64,000 bases of DNA from Polaromonas sp. (lineage in GTDB: Bacteria > Pseudomonadota > Gammaproteobacteria > Burkholderiales > Burkholderiaceae_C), in assembly GCF_029945685.1 (NCBI RefSeq), contig NZ_JAQSDA010000009.1, forward strand, positions 1 through 64,000. The letters are read 5' to 3'. Below are positions 50,954 through 59,095 of the stretch, piece after piece (position 1 is the first letter of the stretch; every line of letters begins with the position of its first letter). The notes below the pieces were generated by a model that saw nothing but the letters and a program-made list of their open reading frames with translations, was not told the DNA's origin and did no database searches. A program made the position numbers and the translations under genes.

Positions 50954-52021
50954 ATGAAATCAATTCAGCTACACAAAATCCTTGCATCCATCTTCACCTG
51001 CCTGACCTTGATGGCATGCGCCGATTCCAGCATCACCGAGGTCAAGAAAGCGTCCATCTCCCAGAGCGACTACACATTCGGGGAGATTTTTGACAACGCC
51101 AAAGGATGCAAGACCACCGAATGGGCAAGCCAGGAGGAAAATGGCCGATCAGTGGTCCGCTATACCTGCACGGTCGACACGCCCCAGGCAATGGTGGACT
51201 TTGCAGAAAGGGACAACACCAACAAGGTCAAGGCGTTGAGCAAGTCACTCGACGACGGGTGGCAGCGAACGCTCAAAAACCTGGAATCCCGTAAAGAGAC
51301 CGTCTTGGGTGCGGCTGCGCAGGCCCGGAAATACAACGACGCCAAACTCAGCGAAGGTCACAGTCAGTTGCAGGCTGCCCAAGCCAAACTGAACGAAGCG
51401 ATGGCCAGCACACCCCAAAACTACATTGGCTATGGAGCGAGTGGCTACACACCCCAATTGCTCGCAACGGGCAGGGAGCGTAAGCAATTGGCCATTGACA
51501 GGGCCCAACGGGAGGTTGGGGTGGCACAGCGCAGGATCGCGGAAGCAACGGAGAACCAAAATGATCCGGGCTATGCCCACAATCAGTTTTCTTCACAGCG
51601 CGGCCAGAGGAGTGCTGAGGAGTATCAGCAGATGATCGATGGCATGCTTTCCTGGAGGGACCGCTACTACGCTGCCATCGCTGACCTTGAAGCGCGGGAG
51701 ATGAGCCGGGCACAGGAATTCCTGAAAACGGCGAAAGGTCGCCAGCTGCAAATGAAGGTCACTTTTCTTGTCAGGAAGAAGTCTCCCGTGGATATAGGGT
51801 CAGCGACATGGAGCTTTGACGGGCAGGATGCCGGGCCGGTCAACTTGATATTCCTTGGCGCCTCGCTGCTGAATCCAAAGACTCTTGAAGAGGTTTTGAG
51901 TCTTGCGCGAAAAGCCCGTCTGAAGCACGAAATTGACAGTCGCGCAGCAACTAACTCGTTTCCAATCGCCTGCGGCGAGACAATTCCAACTGGGTGCGAA
52001 CTCAAGGAGGGTAAAAACTAA
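50954..52021 (+). CDS. Putative lipoprotein with coiled-coil region
   Basis: 355 residues. A type II signal peptide ends with LTLMAC (lipobox, Cys at 22), so the protein should be lipid-anchored. A helical Gln/Ala-rich region (about 110-190) predicts a coiled coil. The C-terminal part (about 235-355) is globular with two Cys. No family is recognised. A strong terminator follows. AATAGGAAAAACAC precedes the ATG and gives a weak ribosome site. It is transcribed away from the XRE gene. Confidence 0.65.
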   Translation: MKSIQLHKILASIFTCLTLMACADSSITEVKKASISQSDYTFGEIFDNAKGCKTTEWASQEENGRSVVRYTCTVDTPQAMVDFAERDNTNKVKALSKSLDDGWQRTLKNLESRKETVLGAAAQARKYNDAKLSEGHSQLQAAQAKLNEAMASTPQNYIGYGASGYTPQLLATGRERKQLAIDRAQREVGVAQRRIAEATENQNDPGYAHNQFSSQRGQRSAEEYQQMIDGMLSWRDRYYAAIADLEAREMSRAQEFLKTAKGRQLQMKVTFLVRKKSPVDIGSATWSFDGQDAGPVNLIFLGASLLNPKTLEEVLSLARKARLKHEIDSRAATNSFPIACGETIPTGCELKEGKN

Positions 52022-52060
52022 ATTAGGCATCGCGTTGTTAAAGCCGCATCGGCATAGCAA

Positions 52061-52098
52061 AGAAGAGAGACCCCTGGGTCTCTCTTCTTTGCGTTTAT
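52061..52098 (+). terminator. Strong terminator after the lipoprotein gene
   Basis: AGAAGAGAGACCC (52061-52073) pairs perfectly with 52076-52088, followed by TTGCGTTTATTTTTT. Confidence 0.88.
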
Positions 52099-52202
52099 TT
52101 TTTTCCGATTGAAGGCAGCGTTCCCAAGCTGTAGGATATTGAGGCGGCACTCGAATCAGCAATTGGGGTTTACAGGTGGAAGGCTAACCGAAGGATCAAT
52201 TT

Positions 52203-53249
52203 TTGAGAGCACTGACACAGCCCGGCGTTCTCGCCACCTTGATGGCCGCGGCCTTGTTCGGCGCGGGCACGCCGCTGGCCAAACTGCTGCTGGCGCAGAC
52301 CAGTCCCTGGCTGCTGGCCGCTTTGCTGTACCTTGGCTCGGGCATTGGACTGTTCCTGTTGCGAAAAATACGCAGATCTGCGCCTGTGCGCTTGCCCGGT
52401 GGGGAGTGGAAGTGGCTGGCTGGCGCGGTGGTTGCGGGCGGAATGGTCGGACCTGTCTTGTTGATGGTGGGCCTGTCGGGTATGCCGGCATCAGGGGCCT
52501 CACTCCTTCTGAATGCGGAAGGTGTCCTGACGGCCTTGATTGCATGGTTTGTATTCCGGGAGAACTTTGATCGGCGCATTGCTTTGGGAATGCTGGCCAT
52601 CGTTGCCGGCGGTGTGCTCCTATCCTGGCCCGGTGAAAGGCGGTTTGGCGAGCTATGGCCGGCCTTGGCAGTGGTGGGTGCCTGCCTAGCCTGGGGCGTG
52701 GACAACAACCTGACGCGCAAGGTCTCTTTGTCCGACGCCTCGTTCATTGCCATGGTCAAGGGGTTGGCGGCGGGTGCGACCAACCTTGTGCTGGCACTTT
52801 CGCTGGGGGCCGCATGGCCTGAAATTCCTGTCGTGCTAGCGGCCGCGCTGCTGGGTTTTGCGAGTTACGGAGCCAGCCTGGCGTTGTTTGTCCTTGGCTT
52901 GCGTCATTTGGGAACAGCGCGCACGGGGGCCTATTTTTCCGTTGCGCCATTCGTAGGGGCAGCCCTGGCGATTGTGGTGCTTGGAGAACCAGTCACCCTG
53001 TCGCTGATCATCGCCGGCGTGTTGATGGCAGGAGGCGTTTGGCTTCATCTGACGGAAAGCCACCAGCACTCGCACACCCACGAGCCACTGGAACACAGCC
53101 ATGAGCATGAGCACGGTGACGAACATCACGACCATGCGCACGAAGCTACGGTTGAAGTGGGTGCGAACCATACCCATCCGCACCGGCACGCCCCGATTGC
53201 TCATAGCCACGCGCATTTCCCGGACGCGCATCACCGTCACCCGCATTGA
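52203..53249 (+). CDS. EamA-family (DMT) transporter with His-rich tail
   Basis: 348 residues from TTG 52203, which has AAGGA 8 bases upstream. Ten membrane helices form two EamA repeats (about 8-140 and 150-285), as in drug/metabolite transporters. The last 60 residues hold about 25 His with Glu and Asp (for example EHSHEHEHGDEHHDHAHE), a metal-binding tail not usual for the family. The location at the edge of a metal-resistance region supports a role in metal transport. Immediately downstream on the other strand is a fragment of a different transporter gene. Confidence 0.78.
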   Translation: MRALTQPGVLATLMAAALFGAGTPLAKLLLAQTSPWLLAALLYLGSGIGLFLLRKIRRSAPVRLPGGEWKWLAGAVVAGGMVGPVLLMVGLSGMPASGASLLLNAEGVLTALIAWFVFRENFDRRIALGMLAIVAGGVLLSWPGERRFGELWPALAVVGACLAWGVDNNLTRKVSLSDASFIAMVKGLAAGATNLVLALSLGAAWPEIPVVLAAALLGFASYGASLALFVLGLRHLGTARTGAYFSVAPFVGAALAIVVLGEPVTLSLIIAGVLMAGGVWLHLTESHQHSHTHEPLEHSHEHEHGDEHHDHAHEATVEVGANHTHPHRHAPIAHSHAHFPDAHHRHPH

Positions 53250-53258
53250 GCCACGCCG

Positions 53259-53347
53259 GCCACCGATGTACGCGACAACGAAAGGGATCAGGGTGCCGGG
53301 GTCACCGAAAGCACCGGCCATTCCATGCGGTCGTAGCGTAAAGCACG
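53259..53347 (-). pseudogene. N-terminal fragment of a MOT1-type molybdate/sulfate transporter
   Basis: On the minus strand the phrase RYDRMEW, then (after a one-base shift) AGAFGDPGTLIPFVVAYIGG, matches the start of putative sulfate/molybdate transporters of the MOT1 family. Only about 28 residues remain before the sequence runs into the 3' end of the EamA gene. Frame-shifted and truncated, so a relic. Confidence 0.5.
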
Positions 53348-53536
53348 TGCAAAAAGCTGAAGTATGGCCCGTGAACCTCCTTGCGGGCGAGGCTCAATTC
53401 CCGCCTCCAAGCCTCATAACCCACTGCACAGCCATAAGAGGTCGCCGCCTTGGGTGTTGCCGCTGCGCTTAGCCAAATTCCTCAAGTACAGCGAGGACCA
53501 GATTGCGCGATCGTGGGACTGGCGGACCGGAGTCGA

Positions 53537-53887
53537 TCACTTTTGGACTCCGCTGTAAAGTGCTGGCCTATTCGGTGCGGGACAACCGCAACCACCGGCG
53601 CCGGAGACAGTCGCACAACCAGCTGACACCACCGCGGGCTCGACCTGGCAGAACGCGTTGCTCCTGCGGCGCCGCACCAGCCAAATTGCGAAGCCCACCA
53701 GAGCGGCCACCACGATGGCACTGGCGATGACAGCGGCGTTGCTGCTCAAACCCAACCAATCACCGCTCGCCATCGCGATCAAGCCGGCCACCGAAGCCCC
53801 ACCAACAAGGGGAACCAGCAGTGGGATGGCGCAGCAAGCGGCACACGCTCCGGCGACTCCAAAAACCGTCAACACAGGTTTCTTCAT
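53537..53887 (-). CDS. Small Cys-rich membrane protein, mercury-transporter-like
   Basis: 116 residues with two or three membrane helices. The first helix carries CAACC (about 15-19), the Cys pair position typical of MerT/MerF/MerC-type metal carriers, and the C-terminal tail has four further Cys (FCQVE, AGCATV, GCGCP). It is divergent from a MerR-type regulator, with a candidate MerR-type promoter between them. It is not a clear member of a named Mer family. Likely function is metal uptake or delivery at the inner membrane. Confidence 0.6.
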   Translation of the reverse strand: MKKPVLTVFGVAGACAACCAIPLLVPLVGGASVAGLIAMASGDWLGLSSNAAVIASAIVVAALVGFAIWLVRRRRSNAFCQVEPAVVSAGCATVSGAGGCGCPAPNRPALYSGVQK

Positions 53888-53930
53888 TTTTTGCTAACTT
53901 GGATGAACTCGGGACAATTCCCTTAAACTG

Positions 53931-53961
53931 AATTCAGAACCTCAAGTAACTTGAGATGCAA
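53931..53961 (-). promoter_or_regulatory. MerR-type promoter/operator
   Basis: On the minus strand TTGCAT (53961-53956) and TGAATT (53936-53931) are 19 bases apart, with the dyad CTCAAG-TTA-CTTGAG in the spacer (53941-53955). A long 19-base spacer with a dyad is the mark of MerR-activated promoters. It points at the Cys-rich membrane protein gene. Confidence 0.6.
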
Positions 53962-53970
53962 GGACTATCG

Positions 53971-54435
53971 ATGAATAACCTACAGAACTCAGGGCAATTG
54001 AACATTGGCGCACTTGCACAGCGCACCGGTTTCAATGTCTCTGCCATCCGGTATTACGAGGAAGTTGGGTTGATTCCGGAGGCGATGTGCCGCCCTAACG
54101 GCCACCGGGTATACTCTCCTGATGTTCAGGAGGTGCTCACACTGGTGAAGCATTGCCGGGATTTCGGGTTTTCTATCGAGGAGACTCGCACGATGGTGTC
54201 GCTGTCTACCAGCAATGACCGCGACTGTGCGGAGACGCGCGAGATCGCGCAGACGCACCTGAATACCGTCAGGTTTAAACTAGCGAAGCTGCAGAATCTG
54301 GAGCGCAGTCTCTCAAAGTTCGTTCAGGCTTGCACCGACCAATGTGTTGGCGGGCCGGCGCCGAAGTGTTCGATTCTGAAAGGCCTCTCGGTCGCCGATT
54401 CCAAGCTGGCTACGTCGGGTCGATGCTGCGGCTAG
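53971..54435 (+). CDS. MerR-family metal-responsive regulator
   Basis: 154 residues. The N-terminal winged HTH reads LNIGALAQRTGFNVSAIRYYEEVGLIP, followed by a coiled coil and a Cys-containing C-terminus (CTDQCVGG...KCSILKG...RCCG). This Cys set suggests a thiophilic or soft metal ligand. ATG 53971 with AAGGA upstream is preferred to 53956. It sits between the Cys-rich membrane protein and an ACR3-like transporter whose ATG is 30 bases downstream, so it may control both. Confidence 0.82.
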   Translation: MNNLQNSGQLNIGALAQRTGFNVSAIRYYEEVGLIPEAMCRPNGHRVYSPDVQEVLTLVKHCRDFGFSIEETRTMVSLSTSNDRDCAETREIAQTHLNTVRFKLAKLQNLERSLSKFVQACTDQCVGGPAPKCSILKGLSVADSKLATSGRCCG

Positions 54436-54464
54436 ACCATTCGCGCTTGCTTCCAAAAATCCAC

Positions 54465-55454
54465 ATGCAGCAACTCCGCGATTCTCTCGAAAGCCGCCAG
54501 ATTTCCATCTACTTCGTGACGGTAGTCGTTGCTGCAATCATCGCGATAATGGCATCACCAGCGACCACGGTTCTGGAAGTGGCTGTCAATCCGGCGCTCG
54601 CTTTCATGCTGTTCGTGACGTTTCTCCAAGTGCCGATCGCCGAACTCAAGAGGTCTTTCGGTAGCGTGCGCTTCCTCGGCGCGCTTCTCGTTACGAACTT
54701 CGTTTTCATACCGCTCCTTGCCGCACTGCTGTTGATATTTGGCCCCACTGACCCCCTGGTTCGTCTGGGAGTGCTTCTGGTGCTGCTCACGCCCTGCATC
54801 GACTACGTTGTCACCTTCTCCCACCTTGGCCGGGCGGACGCGCGAGCGTTGCTGGCGGCGACTCCCGTGCTTTTGATTGTTCAGATGCTCCTGCTTCCGG
54901 CATACCTGACGGTGTTCCTTGGTGAGAGTGCGAGCCGCCTGGTGCAGATGGGGCCGTTTTTGCATGCCTTTGTGTGGCTGATCGCTGTGCCGCTACTGCT
55001 TGCTGCTCTCGTCCAGCTTTGGGCCTCTCGCAATGCAGCAGGCGCGAAGACGGCAGCGATATTGGGGGTTTTGCCGGTGCCCGCAACAGCGCTGGCGCTT
55101 TTCGTCGTGATCGCCGCTGTCGTTCCGCAACTCGGATCGGCATTCAAAGTGGCGCTTAGCGTCGCTCCGTTGTATCTTGCCTTTGCCGTGCTTGCGCCAA
55201 TGGTTGGTTGGTTCGTCGCCCGCGCCTTTCGACTGGAGACGTGCCTTGCCCGTTCGGTTGCCTTCAGCGCAGGTACACGGAATTCCTTGGTCGTTTTGCC
55301 GCTGGCGCTATCGGTTCCAGGGGCCATTCCCATATTGCCGGCGGTCATCGTCACGCAGACGCTGATCGAGCTGATCGCCGAGCTGGTTTATGTGCGCGTC
55401 ATGCCGAGGTTGGGGGCGAGACAAGCCAAAGCGACGGCCGGCCCGACAGCTTGA
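54465..55454 (+). CDS. ACR3/bile-acid symporter-like transporter
   Basis: 329 residues with about ten membrane helices. It belongs to the BART/bile acid:Na+ symporter clan and most resembles arsenic-resistance proteins of the ACR3 type; LLTPCIDYVVTFSHLGRADARALLAATP is the conserved region with the functional Cys of that family. It may export arsenite or a related oxyanion. It follows the MerR gene in the same direction; a MerR-controlled ACR3-like gene is unusual since ArsR is the common regulator. An ATG at 54423 overlapping merR is possible. Confidence 0.75.
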   Translation: MQQLRDSLESRQISIYFVTVVVAAIIAIMASPATTVLEVAVNPALAFMLFVTFLQVPIAELKRSFGSVRFLGALLVTNFVFIPLLAALLLIFGPTDPLVRLGVLLVLLTPCIDYVVTFSHLGRADARALLAATPVLLIVQMLLLPAYLTVFLGESASRLVQMGPFLHAFVWLIAVPLLLAALVQLWASRNAAGAKTAAILGVLPVPATALALFVVIAAVVPQLGSAFKVALSVAPLYLAFAVLAPMVGWFVARAFRLETCLARSVAFSAGTRNSLVVLPLALSVPGAIPILPAVIVTQTLIELIAELVYVRVMPRLGARQAKATAGPTA

Positions 55455-55597
55455 CGACGGCTGCGTAGCGTCGTCGACAAGTGCGTCAGTGTTTGTGAGC
55501 GCGCTTACTGTCTTGCTAACTGGGTTAACTCGGCATCGAAACATCTCTTGCGCAGGGTGACTTCGTGGTCGCCGCCCTTTGAAAACGCGAGAAATTC

Positions 55598-55729
55598 ATG
55601 TTTAAACGTTTGTTGGCCAGTTCGCTGGTCCTGCTATCCGCCTTACCGGCGCTTGCCCTGGCGCAACTCGCGCCCGCAAGTGCGCCAGCTTGCCTAGCTC
55701 GGTATCGACTTTGCGCACCTCTCCGGTAG
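55598..55729 (+). pseudogene. Signal-peptide fragment of an exported protein
   Basis: A 43-residue frame begins with a good Sec signal (KRLLASSLVLLSALPALALAQ), then loses protein character at about 55683, where sequence derived from the opposite strand (a cusF fragment) begins. It is a truncated gene start. Confidence 0.5.
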
Positions 55730-55870
55730 TCAACTGAGCGCTTGCGGGAGCAGGTGAATCCAGCGTTTTTCCTGCCGAACCCGCCGGCATGTCCTTCGCC
55801 GCCAAGACAAGTCCAGTACCGCTCGTTAAGAAGAGGGCGGCAGTGAGTGCAAAGTTGATCTTGGATTCAT
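55686..55870 (-). pseudogene. CusF-type copper-binding protein fragment
   Basis: On the minus strand the frame KINFALTAALFLTSG...LVLAAKDMPAG...TTGEVRKVDTELGKL matches the N-terminal half of periplasmic CusF-like proteins. The in-frame start codon is lost: ATG at 55870 is one base out of frame. The sequence stops just before the metal-binding half, so the gene is broken at both ends. Confidence 0.6.
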
Positions 55871-55938
55871 CGAAAACCCCTTGAAATTGGGGAATGCAAG
55901 AGTCGAGAGCTAAACACTCGGGCCACCCGCATCGATTT

Positions 55939-56298
55939 TTAGGCGCCGAAGCGTTCAGAAAACAGGTCTTGCCTGAGGTCTGGCGAAGTCACGCTGGGTT
56001 TGGCGTTGTTATGCGGCAAGTTGTCGGTGTGCACCAGCCTTCCACCCTGCATGCCGAAGCTGTGCTGCGGCGAGGTGTTGATCGCGCCGTCGGCACTGGC
56101 CGTTGCAGTTCCTGCATTTTTTGGAGCCGAGGCGGCACCCTTCTTCACCTCAACGCGCCCCTTGTCGCTTTGGCTTTGCTGTGGTGCGATATGGACACTA
56201 CCGTCCGCGCCAGCCCAGGTGCGGCCGGAGTTGGCAAAAGCAACGGGAAGAACGGCACCAGCCAAGGCAAGTGCAAATACAGTTTTTCGGATCATCAT
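55939..56298 (-). CDS. Small exported protein next to a copper-type two-component system
   Basis: 119 residues with a Sec signal (about 1-22, cleaved near VAFA-NS). The mature part has two similar segments, ADGSVHIAPQQS and ADGAINTSPQHS, so it looks like an internal duplication. AAAGGAA precedes the ATG pair. It is divergent from a response regulator gene, which suggests control by it. No family is recognised. Confidence 0.6.
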   Translation of the reverse strand: MMIRKTVFALALAGAVLPVAFANSGRTWAGADGSVHIAPQQSQSDKGRVEVKKGAASAPKNAGTATASADGAINTSPQHSFGMQGGRLVHTDNLPHNNAKPSVTSPDLRQDLFSERFGA

Positions 56299-56416
56299 GA
56301 ATAATTCCTTTGATTACGCTTGCAAAGTGCTGCCCCAACATCTGGAGCAACTGCGATGCAACCCTTGCATCACAGTTCCTAATGTAAAAATCGAGGCACA
56401 ACATCACGCTGACCTT

Positions 56417-56431
56417 CAGATTACGAATCTG
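56417..56431. promoter_or_regulatory. Perfect inverted repeat upstream of the response regulator
   Basis: CAGATT-ACG-AATCTG, 21 bases before the regulator start and in the region shared with the divergent exported protein. Candidate binding site of the CusR/CopR-like regulator. Confidence 0.45.
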
Positions 56432-56451
56432 TCATATAACCCGAGACTCAA

Positions 56452-57132
56452 TTGAAAATTCTGATCATTGAAGACGAGCCGAAAGCCGCCGAATACCTGC
56501 GCAAGGGCTTGGCAGAGAGCGGGTATGCGGTTGAAGTGGCCCATAACGGCACGGACGGGTTGCACGCCGCTGCCAACGGCGACCATGACCTGGTGGTCCT
56601 GGATGTCATGCTTCCGGTCATCGACGGGTTTGCGGTTCTGTCAGCACTACGGACCTCTAAACAAGTTCCAGTTCTGATGCTCACCGCTCGCGGTAACACC
56701 GATGACAAGCTACGCGGCTTCGATCTCGGTGCGGATGACTACTTGGTCAAGCCGTTTCAATTTCCTGAGCTTTTGGCTCGTGTAAAGGCCTTGCTTAAGC
56801 GTGGGCAGCCAGCGCCAGCGGAGTCTGTGCTGAGAGCCGCCGACCTGGAAATTGATCCCGTCCGCCACCGCGCAACACGGGCGGGACAGCGCATTGATTT
56901 GTCCGCCAAAGAATTCGCCTTGCTGACGCTTCTCGTTCAGAAAACAGGCGAAGTTCTTTCCAGAACCCAGATTTCCTCGTTGGTGTGGGATATTCACTTC
57001 GATTCAGACACCAACGTCGTGGAGGTCGCGATACGCCGGCTCCGCGCCAAGATAGACGATCCCTTTGATGAGAAATTGATTCACACCGTCCGAGGCGTTG
57101 GGTACGTTCTGGAACGCAGGGCAGCAGTGTGA
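56452..57132 (+). CDS. OmpR-family response regulator, CusR/CopR-like
   Basis: 226 residues from a TTG start. The receiver has D51 (LVVLDVMLP) and K in YLVKPF; the C-terminal winged helix (about 130-222) has LSAKEFALLTLLVQKTGEVLSRTQI and the end IHTVRGVGYVLE. Such regulators control copper, silver or other heavy-metal efflux genes with a partner kinase. The stop overlaps the GTG start of the kinase. Confidence 0.85.
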   Translation: MKILIIEDEPKAAEYLRKGLAESGYAVEVAHNGTDGLHAAANGDHDLVVLDVMLPVIDGFAVLSALRTSKQVPVLMLTARGNTDDKLRGFDLGADDYLVKPFQFPELLARVKALLKRGQPAPAESVLRAADLEIDPVRHRATRAGQRIDLSAKEFALLTLLVQKTGEVLSRTQISSLVWDIHFDSDTNVVEVAIRRLRAKIDDPFDEKLIHTVRGVGYVLERRAAV

Positions 57133-58544
57133 CGCAAGTTCAAAATCCCGGTTTCTGGTCCAGAAAATCTATGGCAATGCGCATTGCTCTGGCCAGCTGT
57201 CTGTTTGGATTTCTTGTGACGGGCGGTGTTATCGTGTTCGGCTTTTATGCGCTTGCACATCAGCTTGATGTCCGTTCAAGTGGTGAATTGCTGGGCAAGC
57301 GTGACCTGCTAGAGCATGTCCTGTCAAAGATCCCGTCACAGGAGTCCCTCAGCCTGAACACGCATCGCTTCGGCGATTTGTTGATCGGACATGATGATTT
57401 GCACCTCGCACTTGCGGATTCGAGCACGGGTCAAAATATTCTGAGCTTTTCTCGAATCGCGGAGCAATCAATGTCGGAATTGGCCCCTCTGTCGGCCAAT
57501 CCTAATTCGATCCGCAATTGGACAGCTTCCACTGGCGAGCAAATGAGCACAGTCGGCGCAAGCACGCCTTTTACCGACGGCCGCATGGTCCGCTACTACC
57601 TGTCGCAGGATCGTCGGCAAGACAACCGCTTGCTGGCAAGTTTCGTCAAGACGAGCTTGGTGGGCTGGCCTCTGATGCTGCTCATCGTGGCGTTCGGAGC
57701 CTGGCTGATTGCACGGACGAGCTTGGCACCGCTTAGGCGATTCCAGCGCATGGCTGCCTTGATAGGCACGCAGTCGCTTGGGCAACGAATATCTTCTTCC
57801 GCCCTGCCTCCAGAGCTTTTCGAGCTGGCGGAAGAATTCAACAGCATGTTGAAACGCATCGACGACGGTTATCGAAGGCTCCAGGATTTTTCCGGCGAAC
57901 TCGCGCATGAAATGCGTACCCCCGTGGCCACCTTGATGGGAAGAACGCAGGTGGCGCTTTCCCGCACGCGCAGCTCACCTGAGTTCCGGGAAGTCCTGGA
58001 AGGCAATGTAGAAGAACTCGAGCGCCTGTCCCGTCTGATTTCCGACATGCTTTTCATTGCCCGCGCCGACCACGATGAGGACCCTCTAAATCGGGAATCT
58101 GTAGAACTTTCCCAAGTGGCACAGCGGGTGGCCGACTACATGTCTGTGGTCGCTGAGGAACGCGGTTTGACCATAGATGTTACCGGTACTGCGGCTGTCA
58201 TGGCTGATCCTCTGCTTGTGGAACGCGCCATCACAAACATCTTGACCAATGCGATACGTCATGCTGCGACCGACTCGACGATAAGTGTGGCAATTGAACA
58301 AGGGGACGGTGCCACGCTGGCGGTGACTAACTCCGGCGAGCCCATTGCACCTCAACACATTGAGCGGATCTTTGACCGCTTCTACCGTATTGATACTGGT
58401 CGCGCTCGCATGGACGGCGGTTCAGGGCTGGGACTGGCCATTGTGCGTTCCATCATGTTGGCCCACGGGGGACAGGTGAAAGCGCGCAGTTCAGCAGGCG
58501 GTGATACGACATTCACTCTGATGTTTTTGAGCCATCCACCTTAG
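57129..58544 (+). CDS. Heavy-metal sensor histidine kinase, CusS-like
   Basis: 471 residues from GTG 57129. Two membrane helices (about 18-45 and 175-198) flank a periplasmic sensor of about 130 residues; HAMP, then HisKA with H260 (SGELAHEMRTPVATL), then ATPase motifs NILTNAIRHA and GSGLGLAIV. It is the partner of the upstream regulator. The metal sensed is not clear; copper-gene relics nearby suggest copper. Confidence 0.85.
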   Translation: MTQVQNPGFWSRKSMAMRIALASCLFGFLVTGGVIVFGFYALAHQLDVRSSGELLGKRDLLEHVLSKIPSQESLSLNTHRFGDLLIGHDDLHLALADSSTGQNILSFSRIAEQSMSELAPLSANPNSIRNWTASTGEQMSTVGASTPFTDGRMVRYYLSQDRRQDNRLLASFVKTSLVGWPLMLLIVAFGAWLIARTSLAPLRRFQRMAALIGTQSLGQRISSSALPPELFELAEEFNSMLKRIDDGYRRLQDFSGELAHEMRTPVATLMGRTQVALSRTRSSPEFREVLEGNVEELERLSRLISDMLFIARADHDEDPLNRESVELSQVAQRVADYMSVVAEERGLTIDVTGTAAVMADPLLVERAITNILTNAIRHAATDSTISVAIEQGDGATLAVTNSGEPIAPQHIERIFDRFYRIDTGRARMDGGSGLGLAIVRSIMLAHGGQVKARSSAGGDTTFTLMFLSHPP

Positions 58545-58557
58545 TCCTTTCGAGCTG

Positions 58558-58998
58558 CAGTGGTACCCATGGCTATACCAATCCGGCCATGTCGATTTCC
58601 AAGATGTTGGGGTTTGACCTGTGTCCGCGCTTACGTGATCTGGCCGAGCGTAAACTATTCCTGCCGCGCATCCTGGAGGCACCGGAAGGGCTGGATCAGG
58701 TGCTTGTTCGCGACGTGTTTTAGGCGCAATCCGTAAAGGCTGGGATGAGTTGCTACGCTGGCAGCGTCTATTCGTAGCGGTCGTGTCAGTGCCAATTGCC
58801 CTGCAGCGCTTCGGCAGCGCAGCTCATTGCGACCCTGTTCACCGGGCTGCAGACCAGCTGGGACGGTTGTTGCGCACGCTCAAAATGGCATATGGCCAAA
58901 GCGTAGCTCCGGCGCGTGTTGTCGCGCTCGGCGGCCTCAATATACTGGGCAAGATGGCTCATATCCCTCGCAAGTATGTGGTTCAAACAGGTTGTTCA
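58558..58998 (+). pseudogene. Tn3-family transposase (TnpA) remnant
   Basis: Fragments GTHGYTNPAMSISKMLGFDLCPRLRDLAERKLFLP, then in another frame AIRKGWDELLRW, ALQRFGSAAHCDPVHRAADQLGRLLRTL and SVAPAR, follow the order of the C-terminal half of Tn3-type transposases. A stop and frameshift near 58722 and the missing N-terminal two-thirds show it is dead. It marks an old transposon between the copper-type and cadmium-type genes. Confidence 0.75.
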
Positions 58999-59095
58999 TC
59001 CGCAAGAATCTGGGGACTTTACTTTTGACCCCGCACAATGATGACGGCGTCGCCGTCAGGCGCATTTGGTCAGCGTGGCAGATGTCGTCTATATA

